This document shows, one piece after another, positions 25,281 through 38,048 of a stretch of 64,000 bases of DNA. Source of the stretch: Hydractinia symbiolongicarpus. Taxonomy: Eukaryota > Cnidaria > Hydrozoa > Anthoathecata > Hydractiniidae. Below the pieces are notes generated by a model that had not been told where the DNA came from, ran no database searches, and saw only the letters and a list, made by a program, of their open reading frames with translations. Numbering within the stretch: the stretch's first letter is position 1; each line of letters opens with the position of its first letter. The stretch is taken from NCBI RefSeq assembly GCF_029227915.1, contig NC_079885.1:1860001-1924000 (forward strand), read 5' to 3'. Both the position numbers and the translations under genes were made by a program.

Positions 25281-27268
25281 GATTTACGGGAAATCGCGGG
25301 TTTTCGTTTGCCGGCGATTAAACTTCTTTTATTCAGCGTCTCATCAAAAATGAGAACATTTTTAAAAACTACAAGTCTTATGCGTTTTAGTGGTGAAAAA
25401 ATAATTTAAAAATCGTTCTGGAAATTAATTTACTCACAGGGTACTTTCTTTGTATACATTCGACTATGCGGGCCAAGCCCGGGATTTACGGGAAATCGCG
25501 GGTTTTCGTTTTCCGGCGATTAAACCGCTTTCATTAAGAGTCTCATCAAAAATGAAAACATTTTTGAAAACTACCAGTCTCATGCGTTTTAGTGGTGAAA
25601 AAAAAATTTAAAAAATCGTTCGGGAAATGAGTTTACCCCCTGGGTACTTTCTTTGCATGCTTTTTACTATACGGGCCGAGTCCGGGATTTACGGGAAATC
25701 GCGGATTTTCGTTTGCCGGCGAATAAACTTCTTTTATTCAGCGTCCCATCAAATATGAAAATGTTTTGGAAAACTACAAGTCTCATGCGTTTAGTGGTAA
25801 AAAAATAATATAAACAATCGTTCGGGAAATAAGTTTACTCCCTGGGTACTTTCTTTGTATACTTTTGACTATACAGGCCGAGTCCGGGATTTACGGGAAA
25901 TCGCAGGTTTTCGTTTGCCGGCGATTAAACCTCTTTCATTAAGCGTCTCATCAAAAATGAAAACATTTCTAAAAACTACAAGTGTCATGCGTTTTAGTGG
26001 TGAAAAAGTAATTTAAAAAATCGTTCGGGAAATGAGTTTACTCCCTGGGTACTTTCTTTGTATACTTTTGACTATACGGGCCGAGTCTACGGGAAATCGC
26101 AGGTTTTCGTTTGCCGGCGATTAAACTGCTTTTATTCAGCGTCTCATCAAAAATGAAAACATTCTTGAAAACTACAAGTCTTATGCGTTTTAGTGGTGAA
26201 ATAATAATTTAAAAAATCGTTTGGGAAATGCGTTTACTCCCTGGGTACTTTCTTTGTATACTTTTGACTATACGGGCCGAGTCCAGGATTTACGGGAAAT
26301 CGCAGGTTTTCGTTTGCCGGCGATTAAACTTCTTTTATTCAGCGTCTCATCAAAAATGAAAACATTTTTTAAAACTACAAGTCTTATGCGTTTTAGTGGT
26401 GAAAAAATAATTTAAAAATCGTTCTGGAAATGAATTTACTCACAGGGTACTTTCTTTGTATACATTCGACTATGCGGGCCAAGCCCGGGATTTACGGGAA
26501 ATCGCGGGTTTTCGTTTTCCGACGATTAAACCGCTTTCATTAAGAGTCTCATTAAAAATGAAAACATTTTTGAAAACTACCAGTCTCATGCGTTTTAGTG
26601 GTGAAAAAAAAATTTAAAAAATCGTTTGGGAAATCAGTTTACTCCCTGGGTACTTTCTTTGTATACATTCGCCTATACGGGCCTAGCCCCTGATTTACGG
26701 GAAAACGCCGGATTTCGTTTGCCGGCGTTTAAACCTCTTTCATTAAGCGTCTCATCAAAAATGAAAACATTTTTGAAAACTACAAGTCTCATGCGTTTTA
26801 GTGGTGAAAAAATAATTTAAAAAATCGTTCGGGAAATGAGTTTACTCCCTAGGTACTTTCTTTGTATGCTTTTTACTATACGGGCCGAGTCCGGAATTTA
26901 CGGGAAGTCCCGGATTTTCGTTTGCCGGCGAATAAACTTCTTTTATTCAGCGTCCCATCAAATATGAAAATATTTTTAAAAACTACAAGTCTCATGCGTT
27001 TAGTGGTAAAAAAATAATATAAAAAATCGTTCGGGAAATGAGTTTACTCCCTGGGTACTTTCTTTGTATACTTTTGAATATACGGGCCGAGTCCGGGATT
27101 TACGGGAAATCGCAGGTTTTCGTTTGCCGGCGATTAAACTTCTTTTATTCAGCGTCTCATCAAAAATGAAAAAATTTTTGAAAACTACAAGTCTCATGCG
27201 TTTAGTGGTAAAAAAATAATATAAAAAATCGTTCGGGAAATGAGTTTACTCCCTGGGTACTTTCTTTG
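25281..27268 (+). repeat. Long segmental duplication, copy A
   Basis: Matches 28,110-29,894. GAAATTAATTTACTC is at 25,421 and 28,250 (offset 2,829). From about 25,995 the offset becomes 2,626, with GAAATGCG monomers starting at 26,221 and 28,847 and ATTCGCCTATACGGG monomers at 26,626 and 29,252. Other shared rare variants are TTTGCATGC, ATGTTTTGGAAAAC, GGAAGTCCCGG and TTTTGAATATACG. Confidence 0.87.
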
Positions 27269-27760
27269 TGTACATTCGACTTTACGTGCCAAGCCCGGGA
27301 TTTACGGGAAATCGCGGGTTTTCGTTTGCCGGCGATTAAACTGCTTTTTTTCAGCGTCTCATCAAAAATGAAAACATTTTTGAAAACTAGAAGTCTCATG
27401 CGTTTTAGTGGTGAAAGAATAATTTAAAAAATCGTTCGGGAAATGAGTTTACTCCCTGGGTACTTTCTTTGTATACTTTTGACTGTACGGGCCAAGCCGG
27501 GATTTACGGGAAATCGCGGGTTTTCGTTTGCCGGCGATTAAACTTCTTTTATTCAGCGTCTCATCAAAAATGAAAACATTTTTAAAAACTACAAGTCTTA
27601 TGCGTTTTAGTGGTGAAAAAATAATTTAAAAAATCGTTCTGGAAATGAGTTTACTCACAGGGTACTTTCTTTGTGTACATTCGACTTTACGTGCCAAGCC
27701 CGGGATTTACGGGAAATCGCGGGTTTTCGTTTGCCGGCGATTAAACTGCTTTTATTCAGC
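27261..27760 (+). repeat. Dimer-spaced pair of rare monomers
   Basis: TTTCTTTGTGTACATTCG with CTTTACGTGCC occurs only at 27,261 and 27,666, exactly 405 bases (two monomers) apart. The second copy diverges after about 27,755. This looks like a two-monomer duplication later altered by exchange. Confidence 0.65.
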
Positions 27761-28109
27761 GTCTCATCAAAAATGAAAACATTCTGGAAAACTACAAGTC
27801 TCATGCGTTTTAGTGGTGAAATAATAATTTAAAAAATCATTTGGGAAATGAGTTTACTCCCTGGGTACTTTCTTTGTATACTTTTGACTATACGGGCCGA
27901 GTCCAGGATTTACGGGAAATTGCAGGTTTTCGTTTGCCGGCGATTAAACTTCTTTTATTCAGCGTCTCATCAAAAATGAAAACATTTTTAAAAACTACAA
28001 GTCTCATGCGTTTTAGTGGTGAAAAAGTAATTTGAAAAATCGTTCAGGAAATGAGTTTACTTCCTGGGTACTTTCTTTGTATACTTTTGACTATACGGGC
28101 CAAGCCCGG

Positions 28110-29894
28110 GATTTACGGGAAATCGCGGGTTTTCGTTTGCCGGCGATTAAACTTCTTTTATTCAGCGTCTCATCAAAAATGAGAACATTTTTAAAAACTA
28201 CAAGTCTTATGCGTTTTAGTGGTGAAAAAATAATTTAAAAATCGTTCTGGAAATTAATTTACTCACAGGGTACTTTCTTTGTATACATTCGACTATGCGG
28301 GCCAAGCCCGGGATTTACGGGAAATCGCGGGTTTTCGTTTTCCGGCGATTAAACCGCTTTCATTAAGAGTCTCATCAAAAATGAAAACATTTTTGAAAAC
28401 TACCAGTCTCATGCGTTTTAGTGGTGAAAAAAAAATTTAAAAAATCGTTCGGGAAATGAGTTTACCCCCTGGGTACTTTCTTTGCATGCTTTTTACTATA
28501 CGGGCCGAGTCCGGGATTTACGGGAAATCGCGGATTTTCGTTTGCCGGCGAATAAACTTCTTTTATTCAGCGTCCCATCAAATATGAAAATGTTTTGGAA
28601 AACTACAAGTCTCATGCGTTTAGTGGTGAAAAAGTAATTTAAAAAATCGTTCGGGAAATGAGTTTACTCCCTGGGTACTTTCTTTGTATACTTTTGACTA
28701 TACGGGCCGAGTCTACGGGAAATCGCAGGTTTTCGTTTGCCGGCGATTAAACTGCTTTTATTCAGCGTCTCATCAAAAATGAAAACATTCTTGAAAACTA
28801 CAAGTCTTATGCGTTTTAGTGGTGAAATAATAATTTAAAAAATCGTTTGGGAAATGCGTTTACTCCCTGGGTACTTTCTTTGTATACTTTTGACTATACG
28901 GGCCGAGTCCAGGATTTACGGGAAATCGCAGGTTTTCGTTTGCCGGCGATTAAACTTCTTTTATTCAGCGTCTCATCAAAAATGAAAACATTTTTTAAAA
29001 CTACAAGTCTTATGCGTTTTAGTGGTGAAAAAATAATTTAAAAATCGTTCTGGAAATGAATTTACTCACAGGGTACTTTCTTTGTATACATTCGACTATG
29101 CGGGCCAAGCCCGGGATTTACGGGAAATCGCGGGTTTTCGTTTTCCGACGATTAAACCGCTTTCATTAAGAGTCTCATTAAAAATGAAAACATTTTTGAA
29201 AACTACCAGTCTCATGCGTTTTAGTGGTGAAAAAAAAATTTAAAAAATCGTTTGGGAAATCAGTTTACTCCCTGGGTACTTTCTTTGTATACATTCGCCT
29301 ATACGGGCCTAGCCCCTGATTTACGGGAAAACGCCGGATTTCGTTTGCCGGCGTTTAAACCTCTTTCATTAAGCGTCTCATCAAAAATGAAAACATTTTT
29401 GAAAACTACAAGTCTCATGCGTTTTAGTGGTGAAAAAATAATTTAAAAAATCGTTCGGGAAATGAGTTTACTCCCTAGGTACTTTCTTTGTATGCTTTTT
29501 ACTATACGGGCCGAGTCCGGAATTTACGGGAAGTCCCGGATTTTCGTTTGCCGGCGAATAAACTTCTTTTATTCAGCGTCCCATCAAATATGAAAATATT
29601 TTTAAAAACTACAAGTCTCATGCGTTTAGTGGTAAAAAAATAATATAAAAAATCGTTCGGGAAATGAGTTTACTCCCTGGGTACTTTCTTTGTATACTTT
29701 TGAATATACGGGCCGAGTCCGGGATTTACGGGAAATCGCAGGTTTTCGTTTGCCGGCGATTAAACTTCTTTTATTCAGCGTCTCATCAAAAATGAAAAAA
29801 TTTTTGAAAACTACAAGTCTCATGCGTTTAGTGGTAAAAAAATAATATAAAAAATCGTTCGGGAAATGAGTTTACTCCCTGGGTACTTTCTTTG
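28110..29894 (+). repeat. Long segmental duplication, copy B (one monomer shorter)
   Basis: Same order and rare variants as copy A. At about 28,620-28,630 a monomer with ATGTTTTGGAAAAC and GCGTTTAGTGGT continues directly as GAAAAAGTAATTT, whereas copy A has one full monomer (about 25,795-25,995) in between. The fusion point lies inside TTTAGTGGT, a clear one-unit unequal-exchange deletion. Confidence 0.87.
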
Positions 29895-32280
29895 TATACT
29901 TTTGACTATACGGACCGAGTCCGGGATTTACAGGAAATCGCAGGTTTTCGTTTGCCGGCGATTAAACTTCTTTTATTTAGCGTCTTATCAAAAATGAAAA
30001 CATTTTTTAAAACTACAAGTCTCATGCGTTTTAGTGGTGAAAAAATAATTTAAAAATTCGTTAGGGAAATAAGTTTACTCTCCCTGGGTACTTTCTTTGT
30101 ATACTTTTGACTATACGGGCCAAGCCGGGATTTAGGGGAAATCGCGGGTTTTCGTTTGCCGGCGATAAAACTTCTTTTATTCAGCGTCTCATCAAAAATG
30201 AAAACATTTTTAAAAACTACAAGTCTTGTGCGTTTTAGTGGTGAAAAAATAATTTAAAAAATCGTTCTGGAAATAAGTTTACTCACAGGGTACTTTCTTT
30301 GTATACATTCGACTATGCGGGCCAAGCCCGGGATTTACGGGAAATCGCGGGTTTTCGTTTTCCGGCGATTAAACCGCTTTCATTAAGCGTCTCATCAAAA
30401 ATGAAAACATTTTTGAAAACTACAAGTCTCATGCGTTTTAGTGGTGAAAAAAAAAATTAAAAAATCGTTCGGGAAATGAGTTTACCCCCTGGGTACTTTC
30501 TTTGTATGGTTTTTACTATACGGCCCGAGTCCGGGATTTACGGGAAATCGCGGATTTTCGTTTGCCGGCGAATAAACTTCTTTTATTCAGCGTCCCATCA
30601 AATATGAAAATATTTTTGAAAACTACAAGTCTCATTCGTTTAGTGGTAAAAAAATAATATAAACAATCGTTCGGGAAATGAGTTTACTCCCTGGATATTT
30701 TCTTTGTATACTTTTGACTATACGGGCCGAGTCCGGGATTTACGGGAAATCGCAGGTTTTCGTTTGCCGGCGATTAAACCTCTTTCATTAAGCGTCTCAT
30801 CAAAAATGAAAACATTTTTGAAAACTACAAGTCTCATGCGTTTTAGTGGTGAAAAAGTAATTTAAAAAATCGTTCGGGAAATGAGTTTACTCCCTGGGTA
30901 CTTTCTTTGTATACTTTTGACTATACGGGCCGAGTCTACGGGAATTCGCAGGTTTTCGTTTGCCGGCGATTAAACTGCTTTTATTCAGCGTCTCATCAAA
31001 AATGAAAACATTCTTGAAAACTACAAGTCTTATGCGTTTTAGTGGTGAAATAATAATTTAAAAAATCGTTTGGGAAATGCGTTTACTCCCTGGGTACTTT
31101 CTTTGTATACTTTTGACTATACGGGCCGAGTCCAGGATTTACGGGAAATCGCAGGTTTTCGTTTGCCGGCGATTAAACTTCTTTTATTCAGCGTCTCATC
31201 AAAAATGAAGACATTTTTAAAAACTACAAGTCTCATGCGTTTTAGTGGTGAAAAAGTAATTTGAAAAATCGTTCGGGAAATGAGTTTACTCCCTGGGTAC
31301 TTTCTTTGTATACTTTTGACTATACGGGCCAAGCCGGGATTTACGGGAAATCGCGGGTTTTCGTTTGCCGGCGATTAAACTTCTTTTATTCAGCGTCTCA
31401 TCAAAAATGAAAACATTTTTAAAAACTACAAGTCTTATGCGTTTTAGTGGTGAAAAAATAATTTAAAAATCGTTCTGGAAATGAATTTACTCACAGGGTA
31501 CTTTCTTTGTATACATTCGACTATGCGGGCCAAGCCCGGCATTTACGGGAAATCGCGGGTTTTCGTTTTCCGGCGATTAAACCGCTTTCATTAAGAGTCT
31601 CATCAAAAATGAAAACATTTTTGAAAACTACCAGTCTCATGCGTTTTAGTGGTGAAAAAAAAATTTAAAAAATCGTTTGAGACATGAGTTTACTCCCTGG
31701 GTACTTTCTTTGTATACATTCGCCTATACGGGCCTAGCCCCAGATTTACGGGAAAACGCCGGATTTCGTTTGCCGGCGATTAAACCTCTTTCATTAAGCG
31801 TCTCATCAAAAATGAAAACATTTTTGAAAACTACAAGTCTCATGCGTTTTAGTGGTGAAAAAATAATTTAAAAAATCGTTCGGGAAATGAGTTTACTCCC
31901 TGGGTACTTTCTTTGTATGCTTTTTACTATACGGGCCGAGTCCGGGATTTACAGGAAATCGCGGATTTTCGTTTGCCGGCGAATAAACTTCTTTTATTCA
32001 GCGTCCCATCAAATATGAAAATATTTTTGAAAACTACAAGTCTCATGCGTTTAGTGGTAAAGAAATAATATAAAAAATCGTTCGGGAAATGAGTTTACTC
32101 CCTGGGTACTTTCTTTGTATACTTTTGACTATACGGGCCGAGTCCGGGATTTACGGGAAATCGCAGGTTTTCGTTTGCCGGCGATTAAACTTCTTTTATT
32201 CAGCGTCTCATCAAAAATGAAAACATTTTTGAAAACTACAAGTCTCATGCGTTTTAGTGGTGAAAAAATAATTTAAAAAT
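29895..32280 (+). repeat. Third-mixture block, related to 21,600-23,600
   Basis: TTTACCCCCTGGG (30,481), the 7-bp-deletion monomer (30,932), the GAAATGCG monomer (31,070) and ATTCGCCTATACGGG (about 31,717) follow the same order as 22,211, 22,660, 22,798 and 23,442. A 2-bp insertion gives TTTACTCTCCCTGGG near 30,075. No second copy lies immediately next to it. Confidence 0.75.
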
Positions 32281-33300
32281 TCGTTAGGGAAATAAGTTTA
32301 CTCACTGGGTACTTTCCTTGTATACTTTTGACTATACGGGCCAAGACCGGGATTTACGGGAAATTGCGGGTTTTCGTTTGCGGGCGATTAAAGTTCTTTT
32401 ATTCAGTGTCTCATCAAAAATGAAAACATTTTTGAAAACTACAAGTCTCATGCGTTTTAGTGGTGAAAGAATAATTTAAAAAATCGTTCGGAAATGAGTT
32501 TACACCCTGGGTACTTTCTTTGTATACTTTTGACTATACGGGCCGAGACCGGGATTTACGGGAAATTGCGGGTTTTCGTTTGCCGGCGATAAAAGTTCTT
32601 TTATTCAGCGTCTCATCAAAAATGAAAACATTTTTAAAAACTACAAGTCTTATGCGTTTTAGTGGTGAAAAAATAATTTAAAAAATCGTTCTGGAAATGA
32701 GTTTACTCACAGGGTACTTTCTTTGTATACATTCGACTATGCGGGCCAAGCCCGGGATTTACGGGAAATCGCGGGTTTTCGTTTTCCGGCGATTAAACTG
32801 CTTTCATTAAGAGTCTCATCAAAAATGAAAACATTTTTGAAAACTACAAGTCTCATGCGTTTTAGTGGTGAAAAAATAATTTAAAAATTCGTTCGGGAAA
32901 TGAGTTTACTCCCTGGGTACTTTCTTTGTATGCTTTTTACTATACGGGCCGAGTCCGGAATTTACAGGAAATCGCGGATTTTTGTTTGCCGGCGATTAAA
33001 CTTCTTTTATTCAGCGTCTCATCAAAAATGAAAAGATTTTTGAAAACTACAAGTCTCATGCGTTTTAATGGTGAAAAAATAATTTAAAAATTCGTTTGGG
33101 AAATAAGTTTACTCACTGGGTACTTTCCTTGTATACTTTTGACTATACGGGCCGAGACATTGATTTACGGGAAATTGCGGGTTTTTGTTTGCCGGCGATT
33201 AAAGTTCTTTTATTCAGCGTCTCATCAAAAATGAAAACATTTTTGAAAACTACAAGTCTCATGCGTTTAGTGGTAAAAAAATAATATAAAAAATCGTTCG
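32280..33300 (+). repeat. Fourth-mixture block, first copy (2,840-bp offset)
   Basis: The run TTCGGAAATGAG with GAGACCGGG, CTCACAGGG with ACTATGCGGG, TGCTTTTTAC with TTTACAGGAAATCGCGG, and GAGACATTGATTTACGG with ATTAAAGTTC recurs at 35,320-36,140. Anchors are at 32,491 and 35,331, and at 33,151 and 35,991 (offset 2,840, 14 monomers). A third, more diverged copy lies at about 42,190-43,010. Confidence 0.82.
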
Positions 33301-36224
33301 GGAAATGAGTTTACTCCCTGGGTACTTTCTTTGTATACTTTTGACTATACGGACCGAGTCCGGGATTTACGGGAAATCGCAGGTTTTCGTTTGCCGGCGA
33401 TTAAAGTTCTTTTATTCAGCGTCTCATCAAAAATGAAAACATTTTTAAAAACTACAAGTCTCATTCGTTTTAGTGGTGAAAAAATAATTTAAAAATTCGT
33501 TTGGGAAATAAGTTTACTCACCGGGTACTTTCCTTGTATACTTTTGACTATACGGGCCGAGACCGGGATTTACGGGAAATTGCGGGTTTTTGTTTGCCGG
33601 CGATTAAAGTTTTTTTATTCAGCGTCTCATCATAAATGAAAACATTTTTGAAAACTACAAGTCTCATGCGTTTAGTGGTAAAAAAATAATATAAAAAATC
33701 GTTCGGGAAATGAGTTTACTCCCTGGGTACTTTCTTTGTATACTTTTGACTATACGGACCGAGTCCGGGATTTACGGGAAATTGCGGGTTTTCGTTTGCC
33801 GGCGATTAAAGTTCTTTTATTCAGAGTCTCATCAAAAATGAAAACATTTTTGAAAACTACAAGTCTGATGCGTTTTAGTGGTGAAAAAATAATTTAAAAA
33901 ATCATTCGGGAAATGAGTTTACACCCTGGGTACTTTCTTTGTATACTTTTGACTATACGGGCCGAGTCCGGGATTTACGGGAAATCGCAGGTTTTCGTTT
34001 GCCGGCGATTAAACTTCTTTTATTCAGCGTCTCATCAAAAATGAAAACATTTTTAAAAACTACAAGTCTCATACGTTTTAGTGGTGAAAAAGTAATTTAA
34101 AAATTCGTTTGGGAAATGAGTTTACTCACTGGGTACTTTCCTTGTATACTTTTAACTATACGGGCCGAGTCCGGGATTTACGGGAAATCGCGGGTTTTCG
34201 TTTTCCGGCGATTAAGCCGCTTTCATTAAGCGTCTCATCAAAAATGAAAATATTTTTGAAATCTACAAGTCTCATGCGTTTTAGTGGTGAAAAAAAAATT
34301 TAAAAAATCGTTCGGGAAATGAGTTTACCCCCTGGGTACTTTCTTTGTATGCTTTTTACTATACGGGCCGAGTCCGGGATTTACGGGAAATCGCGGATTT
34401 TCGTTTGCCGGCGAATAAACTTCTTTTATTCAGCGTCCCATCAAATATGAAAATATTTTTGAAAACTACAAGTCTCATGCGTTTAGTGGTAAAAAAATAA
34501 TATAAACAATCGTTCGGGACATGAGTTTACTCCCTGGATACTTTCTTTGTATACTTTTGACTATACGGGCCGAGTCCGGGATTTACGGGAAATCGCAGGT
34601 TTTCGTTTGCCGGCGATTAAACCTCTTTCATTAAGCGTCTCATCAAAAATGAAAACATTTTTGAAAACTACAAGTCTCATGCGTTTTAGTGGTGAAAAAG
34701 TAATTTAAAAAATCGTTCGGGAAATGAGTTTACTCCCTGGGTACTTTCTTTGTATACTTTTGACTGTACGGGCCGAGTCTACGGGAAATCGCAGGTTTTC
34801 GTTTGCCGGCGATTAAACTGCTTTTATTCAGCGTCTCATCAAAAATGAAAACATTCTTAAAAACTACAAGTCTCATGCGTTTTAGTGGTGAAAAAGTAAT
34901 TTAAAAAATCGTTCGGGAAATGCGTTTACTCCCTGGGTACTTTCTTTGTATACTTTTGACTATACGGGCCGAGTCCAGGATTTAGGGGAAATCGCAGGTT
35001 TTCGTTTGCCGGCGATTAAACTTCTTTTATTCAGCGTCTCATCAAAAATGAAAACATTCTTAAAAACTACAAGTCTCATGCGTTTTAGTGGTGAAAAAGT
35101 AATTTAAAAAATCGTTCGGGAAATGAGTTTACTCCCTGGGTACTTTCTTTGTATACTTTTGACTATACGGGCCAAGCCGGGATTTACGGGAAATCGCGGG
35201 TTTTCGTTTGCCGGCGATTAAACTTCTTTTATTCAGCGTCTCATCAAAAATGAAAACATTTTTAAAAACTACAAGTCTTATGCGTTTTAGTGGTGAAAAA
35301 ATAATTTAAAAAATCGTTCGGAAATGAGTTTACACCCTGGGTACTTTCTTTGTATACTTTTGACTATACGGGCCGAGACCGGGATTTACGGGAAATTGCG
35401 GGTTTTCGTTTGCCGGCGATAAAAGTTCTTTTATTCAGCGTCTCATCAAAAATGAAAACATTTTTAAAAACTACAAGTCTTATGCGTTTTAGTGGTGAAA
35501 AAATAATTTAAAAAATTGTTCTGGAAATGAGTTTACTCACAGGGTACTTTCTTTGTATACATTCGACTATGCGGGCCAAGCCCGGGATTTACGGGAAATC
35601 GCGGGTTTTCGTTTTCCGGCGATTAAACTGCTTTCATTAAGAGTCTCATCAAAAATGAAAACATTTTTGAAAACTACAAGTCTCATGCGTTTTAGTGGTG
35701 AAAAAATAATTTAAAAATTCGTTCGGGAAATGAGTTTACTCCCTGGGTACTTTATTTGTATGCTTTTTACTATACGGGCCGAGTCCGGAATTTACAGGAA
35801 ATCGCGGATTTTTGTTTGCCGGCGATTAAACTTCTTTTATTCAGCGTCTCATCAAAAATGAAAAGATTTTTGAAAACTACAAGTCTCATGCGTTTTAATG
35901 GTGAAAAAATAATTTAAAAATTCGTTAGGGAAATAAGTTTACTCACTGGGTACTTTCCTTGTATACTTTTGACTATACGGGCCGAGACATTGATTTACGG
36001 GAAATTGCGGGTTTTTGTTTGCCGGCGATTAAAGTTCTTTTATTCAGCGTCTCATCAAAAATGAAAACATTTTTGAAAACTACAAGTCTCATGCGTTTAG
36101 TGGTAAAAGAATAATATAAAAAATTGTTCGGGAAATGAGTTTACTCCCTGGGTACTTTCTTTGTATACTTTTGACTATACGGACCGAGTCCGGGATTTAC
36201 GGGAAATCGCAGGTTTTCGTTTGC
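33300..36224 (+). repeat. Fourth-mixture block, middle part and second copy
   Basis: 33,480-34,890 matches 38,540-39,950 with an offset of 5,060; the 7-bp-deletion monomers at 34,775 and 39,835, both preceded by GACTGTACGG, show this. It also matches the 36,700s with an offset of 3,236 (CTCACCGGG at about 33,519 and 36,755). 35,320-36,140 is the second copy of the preceding block. Confidence 0.75.
34775..34785 (+). repeat. 7-bp-deletion monomer marker with GACTGTACGG
   Basis: Same GAGTCTACGGG deletion, here preceded by GACTGTACGG in place of GACTATACGG. The only other copy with this second change is at 39,835, an offset of 5,060, which links 34.3-34.9 kb and 39.4-39.9 kb as a recent pair. 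Confidence 0.82.
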
Positions 36225-38048
36225 CGGCGATTAAACTTCTTTTATTCAGCGTCTCATCAAAAATGAAAACATTTTTAAAAACTACAAGTCTCATGCGTTT
36301 TAGTGGTGAAAAAATAATTTAAAAATTCGTTAGGGAAATAAGTTTACTCACTGGGTTTTTTCCTTGTATACTTTTGACTATACGGGCCAAGACCGGGATT
36401 TACGGGAAATTGCGGGTTTTCGTTTGCCGGCGATTAAAGTTCTTTTATTCAGCGTCTCATCAAAAATGAAAACATTTTTAAAAACTACAAGTCTCATTCG
36501 TTTTAGTGGTGAAAAAATAATTTAAAAATTCGTTTGGGAAATGAGTTTACTCACTGGGTACTTTCTTTGTATACTTTTGACTATACGGACCGAGTCCGGG
36601 ATTTACGGGAAATCGCAGGTTTTCGTTTGCCGGCGATTAAACTTCTTTTATTCAGCGTCTCATCAAAAATGAAAAGATTTTTGAAAACTACAAGTCTCAT
36701 GCGTTTTAATGGTGAAAAAATAATTTAAAAATTCGTTGGGGAAATAAGTTTACTCACCGGGTACTTTCCTTGTATACTTTTGACTATACGGGCCGAAACC
36801 GGGATTTACGGGAAATTGCGGGTTTTTGTTTGCCGGCGATTAAAGTTCTTTTATTCAGCGTCTCATCATAAATGAAAACATTTTTGAAAACTACAAGTCT
36901 CATGCGTTTAGTGGTAAAAAAATAATATAAAAAATCGTTCGGGAAATGAGTTTACTCCCTGGGTACTTTCTTTGTATACTTTTGACTATACGGACCGAAT
37001 CCGGGATTTACGGGAAATTGCGGGTTTTCGTTTGCCGGCGATTAAAGTTCTTTTATTCAGAGTCTCATCAAAAATGAAAACATTTTTGAAAACTACAAGT
37101 CTGATGCGTTTTAGTGGTGAAAAAATAATTTAAAAAATCATTCGGGAAATGAGTTTACACCCTGGGTACTTTCTTTGTATACTTTTGACTATACGGGCCG
37201 AGTCCGGGATTTACGGGAAATCGCAGGTTTTCGTTTGCCGGCGATTAAACTTCTTTTATTCAGCGTCTCATCAAAAATGAAAACATTTTTAAAAACTACA
37301 AGTCTCATACGTTTTAGTGGTGAAAAAATAATTTAAAAATTCGTTTGGGAAATGAGTTTACTCACTGGGTACTTTCCTTGTATACTTTTAACTATACGGG
37401 CCGAGTCCGGGATTTACGGGAAATCGCGGGTTTTCGTTTTCCGGCGATTAAACCGCTTTCATTAAGCGTCTCATCAAAAATGAAAACATTTTTGAAAACT
37501 ACAAGTCTCATGCGTTTTAGTGGTGAAAAAAAAATTTAAAAAATCGTTCGGGAAATGAGTTTACCCCCTGGGTACTTTCTTTGTATGCTTTTTACTATAC
37601 GGGCCGAGTCCGGGATTTACGGGAAATCGCGGATTTTCGTTTGCCGGCGAATAAACTTCTTTTATTCAGCGTCCCATCAAATATGAAAATATTTTTGAAA
37701 ACTACAAGTCTCATGCGTTTAGTGGTAAAAAAATAATATACACAATCGTTCGGGAAATGAGTTTACTCCCTGGATACTTTCTTTGTATACTTTTGACTAT
37801 ACGGGCCGAGTCCGGGATTTACGGGAAATCGCAGGTTTTCGTTTGCCGGCGATTAAACCTCTTTCATTAAGCGTCTCATCAAAAATGAAAACATTTTTGA
37901 AAACTACAAGTCTCATGCGTTTTAGTGGTGAAAAAATAATTTAAAAATTCGTTCGGGAAATGAGTTTACTCCCTGGGTACTTTCTTTGTATACTTTTGAC
38001 TATACGGGCCAAGCCGGGATTTACGGGAAATCGCGGGTTTTCGTTTGC
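36225..38048 (+). repeat. 9-mer HOR of 1,824 bp, copy 1
   Basis: CTGGGTTTTTTCC is at 36,351 and 38,175, TTTACCCCCTGGG at 37,560 and 39,384, and TTTTAACTATACGG monomers start at 37,345 and 39,169, all with an offset of 1,824. The order includes AAAAGATTTTTG, CTCACCGGG, CAGAGTCTC with AAGTCTGATG, ATCATTCGGG with TTTACACCC, CCGCTTTCATTAAG and the TTTACCCCC monomer. It is unrelated in composition to the 1,823-bp 9-mer at the left end, although the unit number is the same. Confidence 0.88.

Noticed and set aside
3390-36770. CENP-B box candidate in monomers with ATTCGTTGGGGAAATAAG
   Set aside because: TTCGTTGG agrees with the left half of the mammalian CENP-B box, but the required A and the CGGG of the right half are absent. 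Where CGGG is present (ATCGTTCGGGAAAT) the left half is wrong. A motif scan allowing other binding proteins was not possible.
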